This document shows positions 17,975 through 26,463 of a stretch of 64,000 nt of DNA, piece by piece. How positions within the stretch are numbered: the first letter of the stretch is position 1; every line of letters starts with the position of its first letter. The translations under genes and the position numbers were made by a program. The stretch is from Bacillota bacterium. Its GTDB lineage: Bacteria > Bacillota > Clostridia > Acetivibrionales > DSM-1351. A model generated the notes under the pieces. That model ran no database searches, was not told where the DNA came from, and saw only the letters and a list, made by a program, of their open reading frames with translations. Where the stretch lies: NCBI GenBank assembly GCA_023398105.1, contig JAEWST010000078.1:1-64000 (forward strand), written 5' to 3'.

Positions 17975-19549
17975 ATGAAAAAGTTAGCTAAAAGATTAGG
18001 AGTAGCATTACTCAGCGGAGCATTGCTTACTACCTCGCTTATACCTGCAGGCAGCACATTTGCTGCTAGTACAAATGACTACTCAACTGCTTTGAAAGAT
18101 TCTATTATATTTTATGATTCTAACAAATGTGGAAAAGATGTTGCTAATAATAATTTCTTTGAGTGGAGAGATGCTTGTCATGTAAATGACGGTGAAGATG
18201 TAGGACTGGATTTATCAGGGGGGTACCATGATGCTGGAGATCATGTGAAGTTTGGTTTGCCTCAGGGATATGCAGCAGCCGTACTAGGGTGGTCACTTTA
18301 TGAATTTAAGGATTCCTTTGATGCGACTGGCAATACAGCAAAAATGTATGAACAGCTAAAGTATTTTACTGATTATTTCCTAAAATCACATCCTGATGCA
18401 AATACATTTTATTACCAAATAGGTGAAGGTAATGATGACCACACTTATTGGGGAGCTCCTGAAGTGCAGCAAAATGAAAGACCAGCTATGTATAAAGCTG
18501 ATTCAAGTCACCCAGCATCAGATATTTTGGGGGAGACTTCAGCAGCATTGACATTAATGTATTTAAACTATAAAAGTATAGACGCTGATTATGCAAACTC
18601 ATGCTTAAAGGCAGCAAAAGAGCTTTATGCACTGGGGAAGGCAAATCAAGGTGTAGGACAAGGACAATCCTTCTACATGGCTACAAGCTTTGGAGATGAT
18701 TTAGCTTGGGCAGCTACATGGCTTTATACGGCTACAAAAGATGATGCATATATAGCAGATGCAGAGAAGTTTATTGTTCTAGGAAATACAATGAATGAAG
18801 ACAAGTTAAAGGATAAATGGACAATGTGCTGGGACGATATGTATGTGCCTTCAGCATTAAGACTTGCTCAAATTACAGGTAAACAGATTTATAAAGATGC
18901 AGTACAGTTTAATTTTAATTATTGGAAAAATGAGTTAACAACAACGCCTGGGGGATTAAAGTATCTTGCAAACTGGGGAGTTTTAAGATACGCAGCTGCA
19001 GAGTCTATGATGATATTAATATATTCAAAAGAGAATAAAGATACAGAACTTCTGAATATGGCTAAAAAACAAATTGATTACATATTGGGTGAGAATCCAG
19101 CAAAGATGTCCTACATTATAGGATATGGAAGCAATTGGTGTATACATCCTCATCATAGGGCAGCAAACGGTTATACATATGCGAATGGTGATAATGCAAA
19201 GCCTGCACAACATTTGTTAACAGGTGCATTAGTTGGCGGACCAGATCAAAACGATAAGTTCTTAGATGATGGAAACCAGTTCCAATATACAGAGGTCGCT
19301 ATTGATTACAATGCAGGACTAGTAGGAGCATTAGCTGGTGCCTATAAGTTATTTGGAGGAACAATGCCTAAGATAATGTTGGGGGATTGTAACGATGATG
19401 GTAGTGTGGATGCAATTGATTTGGCAGCTATGAAAAAGTATCTGTTAACCCAAGATGCCGCAAATATTGAATTAGAAAATGCAGACATGAACAGTGATGG
19501 AAATATTGATGCAATTGATTTTGCTCTCCTAAAGAAAGCACTATTGTAG
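17975..19549 (+). CDS. cel9M: GH9 endoglucanase with dockerin, no CBM (Cel9M type)
   Basis: This 524-residue secreted GH9 enzyme has only a signal peptide (1-31), a GH9 domain (about 34-460) and a dockerin (466-524), the compact layout of C. cellulolyticum Cel9M. Catalytic motifs are intact: GGYHDAGDHVKFGL, HPHHRAANG, and the acid Glu in QYTEVAIDYNAG. Both dockerin repeats carry Ala-Ile pairs. AAGGGG lies 11 nt before the ATG. Here the gene precedes the mannanase, whereas in C. cellulolyticum man5K comes before cel9M, so the order is swapped. Only 33 nt separate it from the mannanase gene. Confidence 0.92.
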   Translation: MKKLAKRLGVALLSGALLTTSLIPAGSTFAASTNDYSTALKDSIIFYDSNKCGKDVANNNFFEWRDACHVNDGEDVGLDLSGGYHDAGDHVKFGLPQGYAAAVLGWSLYEFKDSFDATGNTAKMYEQLKYFTDYFLKSHPDANTFYYQIGEGNDDHTYWGAPEVQQNERPAMYKADSSHPASDILGETSAALTLMYLNYKSIDADYANSCLKAAKELYALGKANQGVGQGQSFYMATSFGDDLAWAATWLYTATKDDAYIADAEKFIVLGNTMNEDKLKDKWTMCWDDMYVPSALRLAQITGKQIYKDAVQFNFNYWKNELTTTPGGLKYLANWGVLRYAAAESMMILIYSKENKDTELLNMAKKQIDYILGENPAKMSYIIGYGSNWCIHPHHRAANGYTYANGDNAKPAQHLLTGALVGGPDQNDKFLDDGNQFQYTEVAIDYNAGLVGALAGAYKLFGGTMPKIMLGDCNDDGSVDAIDLAAMKKYLLTQDAANIELENADMNSDGNIDAIDFALLKKALL

Positions 19550-19582
19550 TACAAAGCTATTTATTATAGGGGAGGGATACGG

Positions 19583-20992
19583 TTGAGAGAATCAAAACAT
19601 GATAGTAAAGAACAACGAAGTTTATTTGGCTGCATTAAAAAGGCAATATATTTAATGAGGTACAGGAACTTAATTTTCAGGAAAATGTTTTGTTTCATGT
19701 TGACTGCGGCTATATTTATAACTGCTTTTTCAGCAGGAATAGTTAATGCTGCACCAGCAGGATTTGTGTCTACAAAAACAAACTATTTTATGCTGGATGG
19801 GAAACCATTTTATTTTGCAGGTACGAATAATTACTATTTAGCCTATTCTTCAAATGCTATGATTGATGATGTTCTGAATGATGCAAAAGCAATGGATCTT
19901 AAGGTTGTTCGCTGCTGGGGATTTATTGATGGTGAGAGTCATAATGATAAGGTTATGCAGCCATCATTGGGGAAATATGATGAAAGCGGCTTTGAGAGAC
20001 TTGATTATGCAGTCAATAAGGCAAGTAAGCTGGGTATAAAGTTAGTTCTTCCTCTTGTTAATTACTGGGATGATTTCGGTGGCATGAGCCAATATGTTAG
20101 CTGGGCTGGAGCATCAAAAAAGAATGATTTTTATACTAATTCTGCATGTAAAACAGCATATAAGAATTATGTTAATTACATTTTAAACAGAACAAACAAA
20201 TACAGCAATATAAAATATAAGGATGATCCTGCAATAATGACATGGGAGCTTGGAAACGAGCCTCGCTGTGACAGTGACACTACTGGGGATACGTTGGTTA
20301 AGTGGGCTGATGAGATGAGTACATATATTAAAAGTATTGATTCAAATCATCTTGTTGCAGTTGGAGATGAGGGCTTCTTTAACAGAGGCGGCGAGGACTA
20401 CTGTTACAATGGCGGAAGTGGAGTAGATGCAGATAAATTGATAAGGCTTAAAAATATTGATTATGGCACTTTTCACTTATATCCTGATGGATGGGGAAAA
20501 GACGTTACATGGACAAAGCAATATATTAATGATCATATAGACTTGGGGAAAACTGTAGGAAAGCCTGTGGTTTTAGAAGAATATGGTGTGTACAGCAATG
20601 CAGATTCTGTTTATAAAACCTGGGGAGATTTAATGTATAAGAGCAGTAATGTAGGAGAAGGCGGAGCTGGAATAATGTTCTGGATTTTAACAGGTATTCA
20701 GGATAATGGCGAGTTATATGCAGATTATGATGGCTTTCGTGTTACATATCCTAGTACTACCGCAGATGTAATTACAGCAAATGCAAAATTGATGAATGCT
20801 AAAATCACTATATCAGCAAGTAAAAAAGGTGATGCTAATAGAGATGGGAATGTAGATGCCATTGATTTTGCAGCATTAAAAATGTTTCTGCTAAACAGTA
20901 ATGTTGAAATAGATAAAACTGGCGCAGACATGAATGAGGACGGTTCAATAGATGCAATTGATTTTGCACTGTTAAAGAAGGCTTTACTGTAA
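19583..20992 (+). CDS. man5K: GH5 beta-mannanase with dockerin (Man5K type)
   Basis: This is a 469-residue secreted GH5 enzyme of the mannanase subfamily. A TTG start is chosen because GGGGAGGG lies 6 nt upstream. It gives an unusually long N-terminal extension (about 35 residues, charged) before the hydrophobic signal segment MFCFMLTAAIFITAF, and internal ATG codons lack a good ribosome site. The GH5 domain (about 60-410) has the acid/base Glu in TWELGNEPRCD and the nucleophile Glu in VVLEEYGVYS. The dockerin (412-469) has two Ala-Ile repeats and, after its first repeat, an unusual KMFLLNS helix. It hydrolyses beta-1,4-mannans in plant hemicellulose and is the last classic cip-cel gene before the expansion region. 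Confidence 0.9.
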   Translation: MRESKHDSKEQRSLFGCIKKAIYLMRYRNLIFRKMFCFMLTAAIFITAFSAGIVNAAPAGFVSTKTNYFMLDGKPFYFAGTNNYYLAYSSNAMIDDVLNDAKAMDLKVVRCWGFIDGESHNDKVMQPSLGKYDESGFERLDYAVNKASKLGIKLVLPLVNYWDDFGGMSQYVSWAGASKKNDFYTNSACKTAYKNYVNYILNRTNKYSNIKYKDDPAIMTWELGNEPRCDSDTTGDTLVKWADEMSTYIKSIDSNHLVAVGDEGFFNRGGEDYCYNGGSGVDADKLIRLKNIDYGTFHLYPDGWGKDVTWTKQYINDHIDLGKTVGKPVVLEEYGVYSNADSVYKTWGDLMYKSSNVGEGGAGIMFWILTGIQDNGELYADYDGFRVTYPSTTADVITANAKLMNAKITISASKKGDANRDGNVDAIDFAALKMFLLNSNVEIDKTGADMNEDGSIDAIDFALLKKALL

Positions 20993-21180
20993 TATTTTAA
21001 ATGCAATTGGTATAAATTAGCTGGAAAGTGCTTTGTTAATGGGGGGATTACAAAAGTCAATTACTGTTTTAAGCTTTTATTTGATAGAGATTGCATTTCA
21101 GTTTCATATGATAGTAATTGACATTGTGCTTTCCAGCTTTTTTAATATTAACAATTAAATTATGGATTGGGGGTGAAAAA

Positions 21181-21782
21181 TTGAACAAGAGAATTGGGAT
21201 GTGTTTAACCTTTACTCTTATTCTACAGCAACTATGTGTTTTGCCCAATACTAATAATGCTGTAGTGCTGCCAGAAATGGAATTGTTACGCACACCCTTA
21301 TCCAGACTAGGCTTTGGTAGGCTTAAGCTTAGAGCAGGCTGGAGAATTAGTCCGCTCAGGGATTAATGATTCTCGCAATATATTAACTAAACCTTTGTTA
21401 TGGAAGAGCTTAATAACCATAACAGAGAAGAATACTGAAAAGATGTTTGAGGCAATGAAGAAGCTAAATGGGTAATGAGATTTTGTTCTAGGGAGATGCT
21501 CTCTATTCAGGCGGTTTCTTTATTATCTATGGTGATCCAATATTAAAACTATATTTGCCTCTCATACAGCTAAGATGGCTGAAGAGATCCCTGTAATAAT
21601 GGGTGACAAAAATGGAGATGGTAACACTGATGAATTGGATTATTTATTATTTTAGAAATATCTGTTAGACCCTGATAGGGTTATAACAAATCTAAGTAGA
21701 TTTGAATCAAGCTGGGCAAATTGATTCATTAGAATTAGCAAAGTTGAAGAAATACCTATTATATGTATTAATTAAAAAATAA
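21181..21782 (+). pseudogene. Decayed dockerin-protein gene
   Basis: GGGGG (21169-21173) precedes a TTG at 21181 that opens a signal-peptide-like sequence (NKRIGMCLTFTLILQQLCVL) and then runs out at a stop near 21366. After several broken frames a complete dockerin can be read: GDKNGDGNTDELDYLLF from 21602, an in-frame TAG at 21653-21655, then KYLLDPD. A one-base frame shift follows, then DLNQAGQIDSLELAKLKKYLL from 21699, ending at 21782. The gene is therefore a remnant of a secreted cellulosome enzyme whose catalytic part is almost gone. C. cellulolyticum has rgl11Y in this part of its cluster, but I cannot recognise a PL11 signature in what remains. Confidence 0.8.
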
Positions 21783-21807
21783 AAATTGAAAGACGAGGTG
21801 TATTTTC

Positions 21808-23235
21808 TTGAAATTAAGAAAATTATGTTCAGGCTTACTGGCATTAGCAGTTTCCGTATCAGTTTTATTGCCTGCAAGTAATCAAGCTCAAGCTGCAGGC
21901 GGAGCTTATGAGACAGGTGTTTACAGAAACTTGTTTGTAGAAGGTGGAAAGACTCAAGCACAGGTTGATGCAAAAATGAAGACAGCATGGGATAAACTGT
22001 TTTATGGTAATGATAGTACAGAGAGATTATATTATCCTGTAGGATCAGATATGGCTTACATAAAGGACGTTGCTAATGGCGATGTAAGAAGTGAAGGTAT
22101 GTCATATGGTATGATGATTTGTTTGCAGATGGACAAGCAAAAAGAATTTGACAATTTGTGGAGATGGTCAAAGAAATATATGCAGCATCAAAGCGGTGCG
22201 TTAAAAGGCTTCTTTGCTTGGCAGTGTAATTTCAACGGAGGAGTTATGGATTCTACTCCTGCATCTGATGGGGACGAGTATTTTGCAATGGCTCTGCTTT
22301 TTGCAGCAAATCGTTGGGGAAATAGCAGCACAGGAATTGACTATAATAAAGAAGCACAGAATATACTATATGCTATGTTACATCAATCTGATGATGGACA
22401 AGGCTATAACATGTTTAATAAAAATTCTAATCAAGTTGTATTCTGTCCAACAGCAGGAAACTATGATTTTACAGACCCATCCTATCATCTCCCTGCATTC
22501 TATGAATTATGGGCATTATGGGATGATTCAGACAATGCACTTTGGTCAAAAATTGCATCAACTAGTAGAGACTTCTTCAAGAAGACAGTACATTCAACTA
22601 CTGGCTTATCACCTGACTATGCTGAATTCAGCGGTGCTGCTAAAGAAGTATCCTGGAGTAGCGGACATGGAGATTTCCGTTATGATGCATGGCGTACAGC
22701 TTCAAATATAGCTGTAGATTATGCATGGTTTGGAAAAGACGCATGGGCTACTACATTTGCTGATAGAATACAGAACTTCTTCTACGGTAAGGGTATAAAA
22801 ACATATGGAAGTAATTGGACTCTATCAGGATCACAACTAAACAATGACCATTCACCAGGATTGGTTGCTATGAATGCAGTAGCATCATTGGCAACTAATA
22901 CATCAAAGTCAAAAGAATTTGTAGAAGAATTCTGGAATACTTCAGTACCAAGTGGACAATACCGTTATTATGACGGAATGCTCTACTTCCTCGGATTGCT
23001 TCACGTTAGTGGAAACTTCAAGATGTGGGGAGTAGATCAAGGTCCAGGACCAGAGCCAACTACTGGTGATGCGAATGATGATGGAAAAATAGACGCATTA
23101 GACTTTGCTGCAGTTAAAATGTATCTTTTGAATTCAAGTACAACTATAAACCTTAAGAATGCAGATATGAATAATGATGGTGCAGTTGATGCATTAGATT
23201 TTGCTGCACTTAAGAAAGTACTTTTGAATAATTAA
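21808..23235 (+). CDS. GH8 xylanase-like enzyme with dockerin
   Basis: This 475-residue secreted protein starts at a TTG (GACGAGGTG 8 nt upstream). A signal peptide (1-30) is followed by a GH8 domain (about 33-405) and a dockerin (417-475) with Ala-Leu pairs in both repeats. The catalytic region reads VRSEGMSYGMMICLQMDK and SDGDEYFAMALLFAANRWG. This resembles GH8 xylanases and reducing-end xylose-releasing exo-oligoxylanases (EC 3.2.1.156) rather than the GH8 endoglucanase at 4099. I infer a xylan or xylo-oligosaccharide substrate; exo versus endo action cannot be told from sequence by eye. It is not part of the cip-cel cluster of C. cellulolyticum as I know it, so it belongs to the expansion block. 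Confidence 0.85.
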   Translation: MKLRKLCSGLLALAVSVSVLLPASNQAQAAGGAYETGVYRNLFVEGGKTQAQVDAKMKTAWDKLFYGNDSTERLYYPVGSDMAYIKDVANGDVRSEGMSYGMMICLQMDKQKEFDNLWRWSKKYMQHQSGALKGFFAWQCNFNGGVMDSTPASDGDEYFAMALLFAANRWGNSSTGIDYNKEAQNILYAMLHQSDDGQGYNMFNKNSNQVVFCPTAGNYDFTDPSYHLPAFYELWALWDDSDNALWSKIASTSRDFFKKTVHSTTGLSPDYAEFSGAAKEVSWSSGHGDFRYDAWRTASNIAVDYAWFGKDAWATTFADRIQNFFYGKGIKTYGSNWTLSGSQLNNDHSPGLVAMNAVASLATNTSKSKEFVEEFWNTSVPSGQYRYYDGMLYFLGLLHVSGNFKMWGVDQGPGPEPTTGDANDDGKIDALDFAAVKMYLLNSSTTINLKNADMNNDGAVDALDFAALKKVLLNN

Positions 23236-23300
23236 TAATATTTATAAATAAATGAGATAATGCCTATTGAGAAATAGCTTCTTATTGGCTAATAATTAAT

Positions 23301-23340
23301 AAATCAACTTCCTGGGTGGTAAATTCTGGGAAGTTGATTT
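23301..23340 (+). other. Stem-loop after the GH8 xylanase-like gene
   Basis: AAATCAACTTCC (23301-23312) and its complement (23329-23340) form a 12-bp stem around a 16-nt loop, with no U-tract. It is either a weak terminator or an mRNA 3'-end stabiliser like the other cluster hairpins. Confidence 0.7.
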
Positions 23341-23361
23341 GACATTTAACGAAAAGGCATA

Positions 23362-23490
23362 GTTTATGGAGATATATCAGGAAGTACAAAAGACAAGCCA
23401 TTAGTTGGTGATGTTAATGGTGATGAAAAATATTGATGCACTGAACCTTGCACTATTTAAGAGCTAATTGTTAGGCTATATAGCTCATTT
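23362..23490 (+). pseudogene. Dockerin relic (half of a dockerin)
   Basis: From 23362 the frame reads VYGDISGST, then LVGDVNGDEK and a stop. Shifting one base at about 23429 restores NIDALNLALFKS, followed by a stop and then LLGYIA. This is the first Ca-binding repeat and helix of a type I dockerin with a preceding linker, broken by a frameshift and a nonsense codon. Nothing upstream of it is recognisable, and the second repeat is absent. The following stretch 23491-23767 is AT-rich and appears empty apart from the next gene's ribosome site. Confidence 0.75.
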
Positions 23491-23767
23491 TTCAAAGCAG
23501 TAAAATATAACGACAGGTTGCATTTACAAATTAAATAATAGAAATATTAAACTATAAACACTTCACAATGACATTTTTTAATCTACGTGTTCAAGAATCT
23601 GAAAATAGATTGTATAATTCTATAAGTTATACGCATATCTCAGTGTTCTCGAACTATTTTATTGAAAATTATTTATATTATTATATACAAACTATTTAAA
23701 AATATTATCAATCGTTCTAATACTTAGAGACTTCAGCAATGAAAAAGACTAAAATAGGAGGTAGGTT

Positions 23768-26335
23768 ATGACAAATTTTATAAGTAGAAAACTCTCGTTG
23801 GTACTCGCACTTTTAGTATTTATTTCTATTTTCTCTATAACAGATTCATTCGCACATTTGGAACTAATTGATAATAATAGCTTTGATGATGGAGTTAGTA
23901 ACCCATGGCATTTGGTGCAAACAGATTTCGCCAAGGCAAGTTGTGATGTTTCAAATGAGAAACTCAATGTTACAATCCAAAATCCGGGAGTAAACAGATG
24001 GGACATACAAATGCGTTACAGAGGTTTTAAGCTTAGCAGTGGTGTCTCTTATACCATTAAGTTTACGGTTTCTTCAACAAAGAATTGCAAGATTTATGCC
24101 AAGATTGGTGACCAAGGAGAACCTTATTATGAATACTGGAATTATAATAACTGTAGCTGGTCTCCTATAAGTTTAGAGGCAAATAAACCGATAACCGTTA
24201 CAGAAAAATTTACAATGACCAAGCCATCATCTAAAGCGTTTGAGTTGGCATTTCATCTAGGTGGTGATTTATGTACATCTGATGTGCCATATACAATATC
24301 CTTTGATGATATTTATCTTTCAGATCCATTCGGTCCACCTCCTCCACCTCCAGCAGAGCCAACTAATGAAATACGTGTAAATCAAGTAGGATACTTTCAT
24401 AATTTAAATAAGCTTGCTACTTTGGTTTCAGATTCTACAGTTCCAGTTGATTGGGCATTAGAAAACGCATCAGGTGTGGTTGTTTCTCAAGGTAAAACAA
24501 CTGTAAAAGGTTTTGACAAATCATCTGGTGATAAGGTACATATAATTGATTTTTCGGCATATAAAACTCCTGGCAAGGACTTTAAATTAGTTTCAGATAC
24601 TTTTGAAAGCTTGCCTTTTGATATAGGAGATCATTTATATAATAACTTGAAATACCAATCGTTGAAGTATTTTTATCATAATAGAAGTGGTATTAATATT
24701 GAAATGCCTTATGCAGACAACAGTGAACTATCACGTATTGCGATAAATCCAAACGATATTGTTAGTATAGATCCTAGAAATGGTGACAAGGAATATTATA
24801 CTCTTGATATTACTGGTGGATGGAATGATGACGAAGGCAACGGAAAGAGTGTAGTTAATAGCAGTGTAGCAACATGGACTTTGATGAATCAGTACGAACA
24901 TGCCTTGCATTATGGAGAAATTGAAGTTTCACCTTATACAGACGATACTATGAATATTCCAGAAAGCGGAAACGCTATCCCAGATATTCTTGATGAAGCA
25001 CGTTATAATTTACAGGCAATGTTGAAAATGCAAGTGCCTGCAGGTAAAACATTATCAGGCATGGTGCATCATAAGGTGAGCAATGTACGTGTACTTTCCT
25101 TGACAGGAATAGTGTATGAGCGTTTTCTTCAGCCACCAAGTACAGCTGCTACTTTGGATTTAGCTGCAGTTGCGGCTCAAGGCTCACGTCTCTGGAAAAA
25201 TTATGATAGTGCTTTTGCCACCAAATGCCTTGCTGCAGCAGAAACGGCATGGGACGCAGCCGTTGCTAACTCGGAATTATTTGTACCAAACACAAATGGC
25301 TCTATAGATAAGGAATATGGGGATAATTATGTCGGTGATGAATTTTACTGGGCAGCCAGCGAATTATATATTACAACAGGAAAGGCTAAGTATTTAGATT
25401 ATATAAATAATTCAGAGCACTTTTTAGAGCTTCCTACTAAATTAACAAAAGGAATAGATATAGATACAACTGGCTGTTTTAATTGGTGTAATACTGCTGG
25501 AATGGGAACGATATCACTAGCTATGGTTCCAAACCAACTATCAGCCTCAGATGTTGCTACAGCTAAAGAAAACATAATGAAAGCTGCTGATAAGTTTATA
25601 TCTATAGCTGATTTACAAGGCTATGGTGTCCCAATTGAGGAATGTACTATAGATGATTCAGGATTGTTGGGTTTCCCATATAGCTCAAATTCATTTGTAA
25701 TGAATGAAGCTATTGTAATGGCTTATGCTTATGATTTTAGTAATAAAAATGTTAAATATTTAAATGGTATGACTGGTGCTATGGATTATATCCTAGGAAG
25801 GAATCCAATGGTACAGAGTTACATAACTGGATATGGAGATAACCCCCTTGAGAATCCACATCACATGTTCTGGGCATACCAATGGGACAATACATTACCT
25901 AAAGCCCCCGCAGGATGTCTATCAAGTGGACCTAATTCTGGCTTACAGGATCCTTGGATTAAGGGTTGCGGATGGACCCCAGCGTCAAGACCGCCGGAGA
26001 AATGCTTTATGGATCATATAGAATCTTGGTCTACAAATGACTTAGAACTTACCATAAATGCTCCTCTGGCATGGGTCTCAGCTTACATAGATGAGCATGT
26101 AATTAGTATACCACCACCACCACGTAACTATTATGGAGATGTTAATGAGGATGATTATATAGATGCAATAGATTTAGCACTTCTTAAAGTATTCCTGTTA
26201 ACACAGGATGCATCCTTAATAAAAGATCAAAAGAGAGCAGATGTAAATGGAGATGGATCTGTAAATGCATTGGATTATGCATTGATAAAAATGTATCTAT
26301 TAAATAGTATTACTGTTTTTCCAGTAGAAGGCTAA
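23768..26335 (+). CDS. CBM4-Ig-GH9 paralogue with altered catalytic residues, dockerin
   Basis: This 855-residue protein has the Cel9E layout: signal peptide (1-27), CBM4 (about 30-185), Pro-rich hinge, Ig module, GH9 and dockerin (about 792-855). It aligns closely with the intact gene at 8113, but the catalytic loop reads GGWNDDEGNGKS instead of GGWYDAGDHGKY. Asp354 is kept, while the second Asp, the usual base, is Gly357. The acid Glu772 of the intact copy corresponds to Asp758 (STNDLELTINAPLAW), and PHHR is PHHM. All three changes hit conserved active-site positions, so activity is probably lost or strongly changed. The frame is intact, AGGAGG precedes the ATG, and both dockerin repeats look functional. 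Confidence 0.9.
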   Translation: MTNFISRKLSLVLALLVFISIFSITDSFAHLELIDNNSFDDGVSNPWHLVQTDFAKASCDVSNEKLNVTIQNPGVNRWDIQMRYRGFKLSSGVSYTIKFTVSSTKNCKIYAKIGDQGEPYYEYWNYNNCSWSPISLEANKPITVTEKFTMTKPSSKAFELAFHLGGDLCTSDVPYTISFDDIYLSDPFGPPPPPPAEPTNEIRVNQVGYFHNLNKLATLVSDSTVPVDWALENASGVVVSQGKTTVKGFDKSSGDKVHIIDFSAYKTPGKDFKLVSDTFESLPFDIGDHLYNNLKYQSLKYFYHNRSGINIEMPYADNSELSRIAINPNDIVSIDPRNGDKEYYTLDITGGWNDDEGNGKSVVNSSVATWTLMNQYEHALHYGEIEVSPYTDDTMNIPESGNAIPDILDEARYNLQAMLKMQVPAGKTLSGMVHHKVSNVRVLSLTGIVYERFLQPPSTAATLDLAAVAAQGSRLWKNYDSAFATKCLAAAETAWDAAVANSELFVPNTNGSIDKEYGDNYVGDEFYWAASELYITTGKAKYLDYINNSEHFLELPTKLTKGIDIDTTGCFNWCNTAGMGTISLAMVPNQLSASDVATAKENIMKAADKFISIADLQGYGVPIEECTIDDSGLLGFPYSSNSFVMNEAIVMAYAYDFSNKNVKYLNGMTGAMDYILGRNPMVQSYITGYGDNPLENPHHMFWAYQWDNTLPKAPAGCLSSGPNSGLQDPWIKGCGWTPASRPPEKCFMDHIESWSTNDLELTINAPLAWVSAYIDEHVISIPPPPRNYYGDVNEDDYIDAIDLALLKVFLLTQDASLIKDQKRADVNGDGSVNALDYALIKMYLLNSITVFPVEG

Positions 26336-26357
26336 GTATTTTGAATGAAAGTGTAAG

Positions 26358-26406
26358 TAAGGCTTGCTTAACGGATAAAATTATTGCCAAAGTTAAGCAA
26401 GCCTTA
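26358..26406 (+). other. Long stem-loop between the two altered GH9 paralogues
   Basis: A 15-bp perfect stem (TAAGGCTTGCTTAAC at 26358-26372 with its complement at 26392-26406) has a 19-nt loop and no U-tract. It is comparable to the 10731 hairpin and probably an RNA processing or stability element. Confidence 0.75.
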
Positions 26407-26463
26407 AATGTAGAAATTAAGCCTAGATTAACATCAAAAACATAAATGCGAAGGAGTAAAAAT

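Noticed and set aside
21118..21366. 82-residue intact gene
   Set aside because: The upstream ATG has no ribosome site. The TTG at 21181 has one, but the frame ends after a signal-like stretch and is followed by broken dockerin sequence, so it is part of a pseudogene.
22214..22711. 165-codon + strand frame inside the GH8 xylanase-like gene
   Set aside because: It lies wholly within a well-supported GH8-dockerin gene in another frame, lacks a ribosome site and has a skewed composition.
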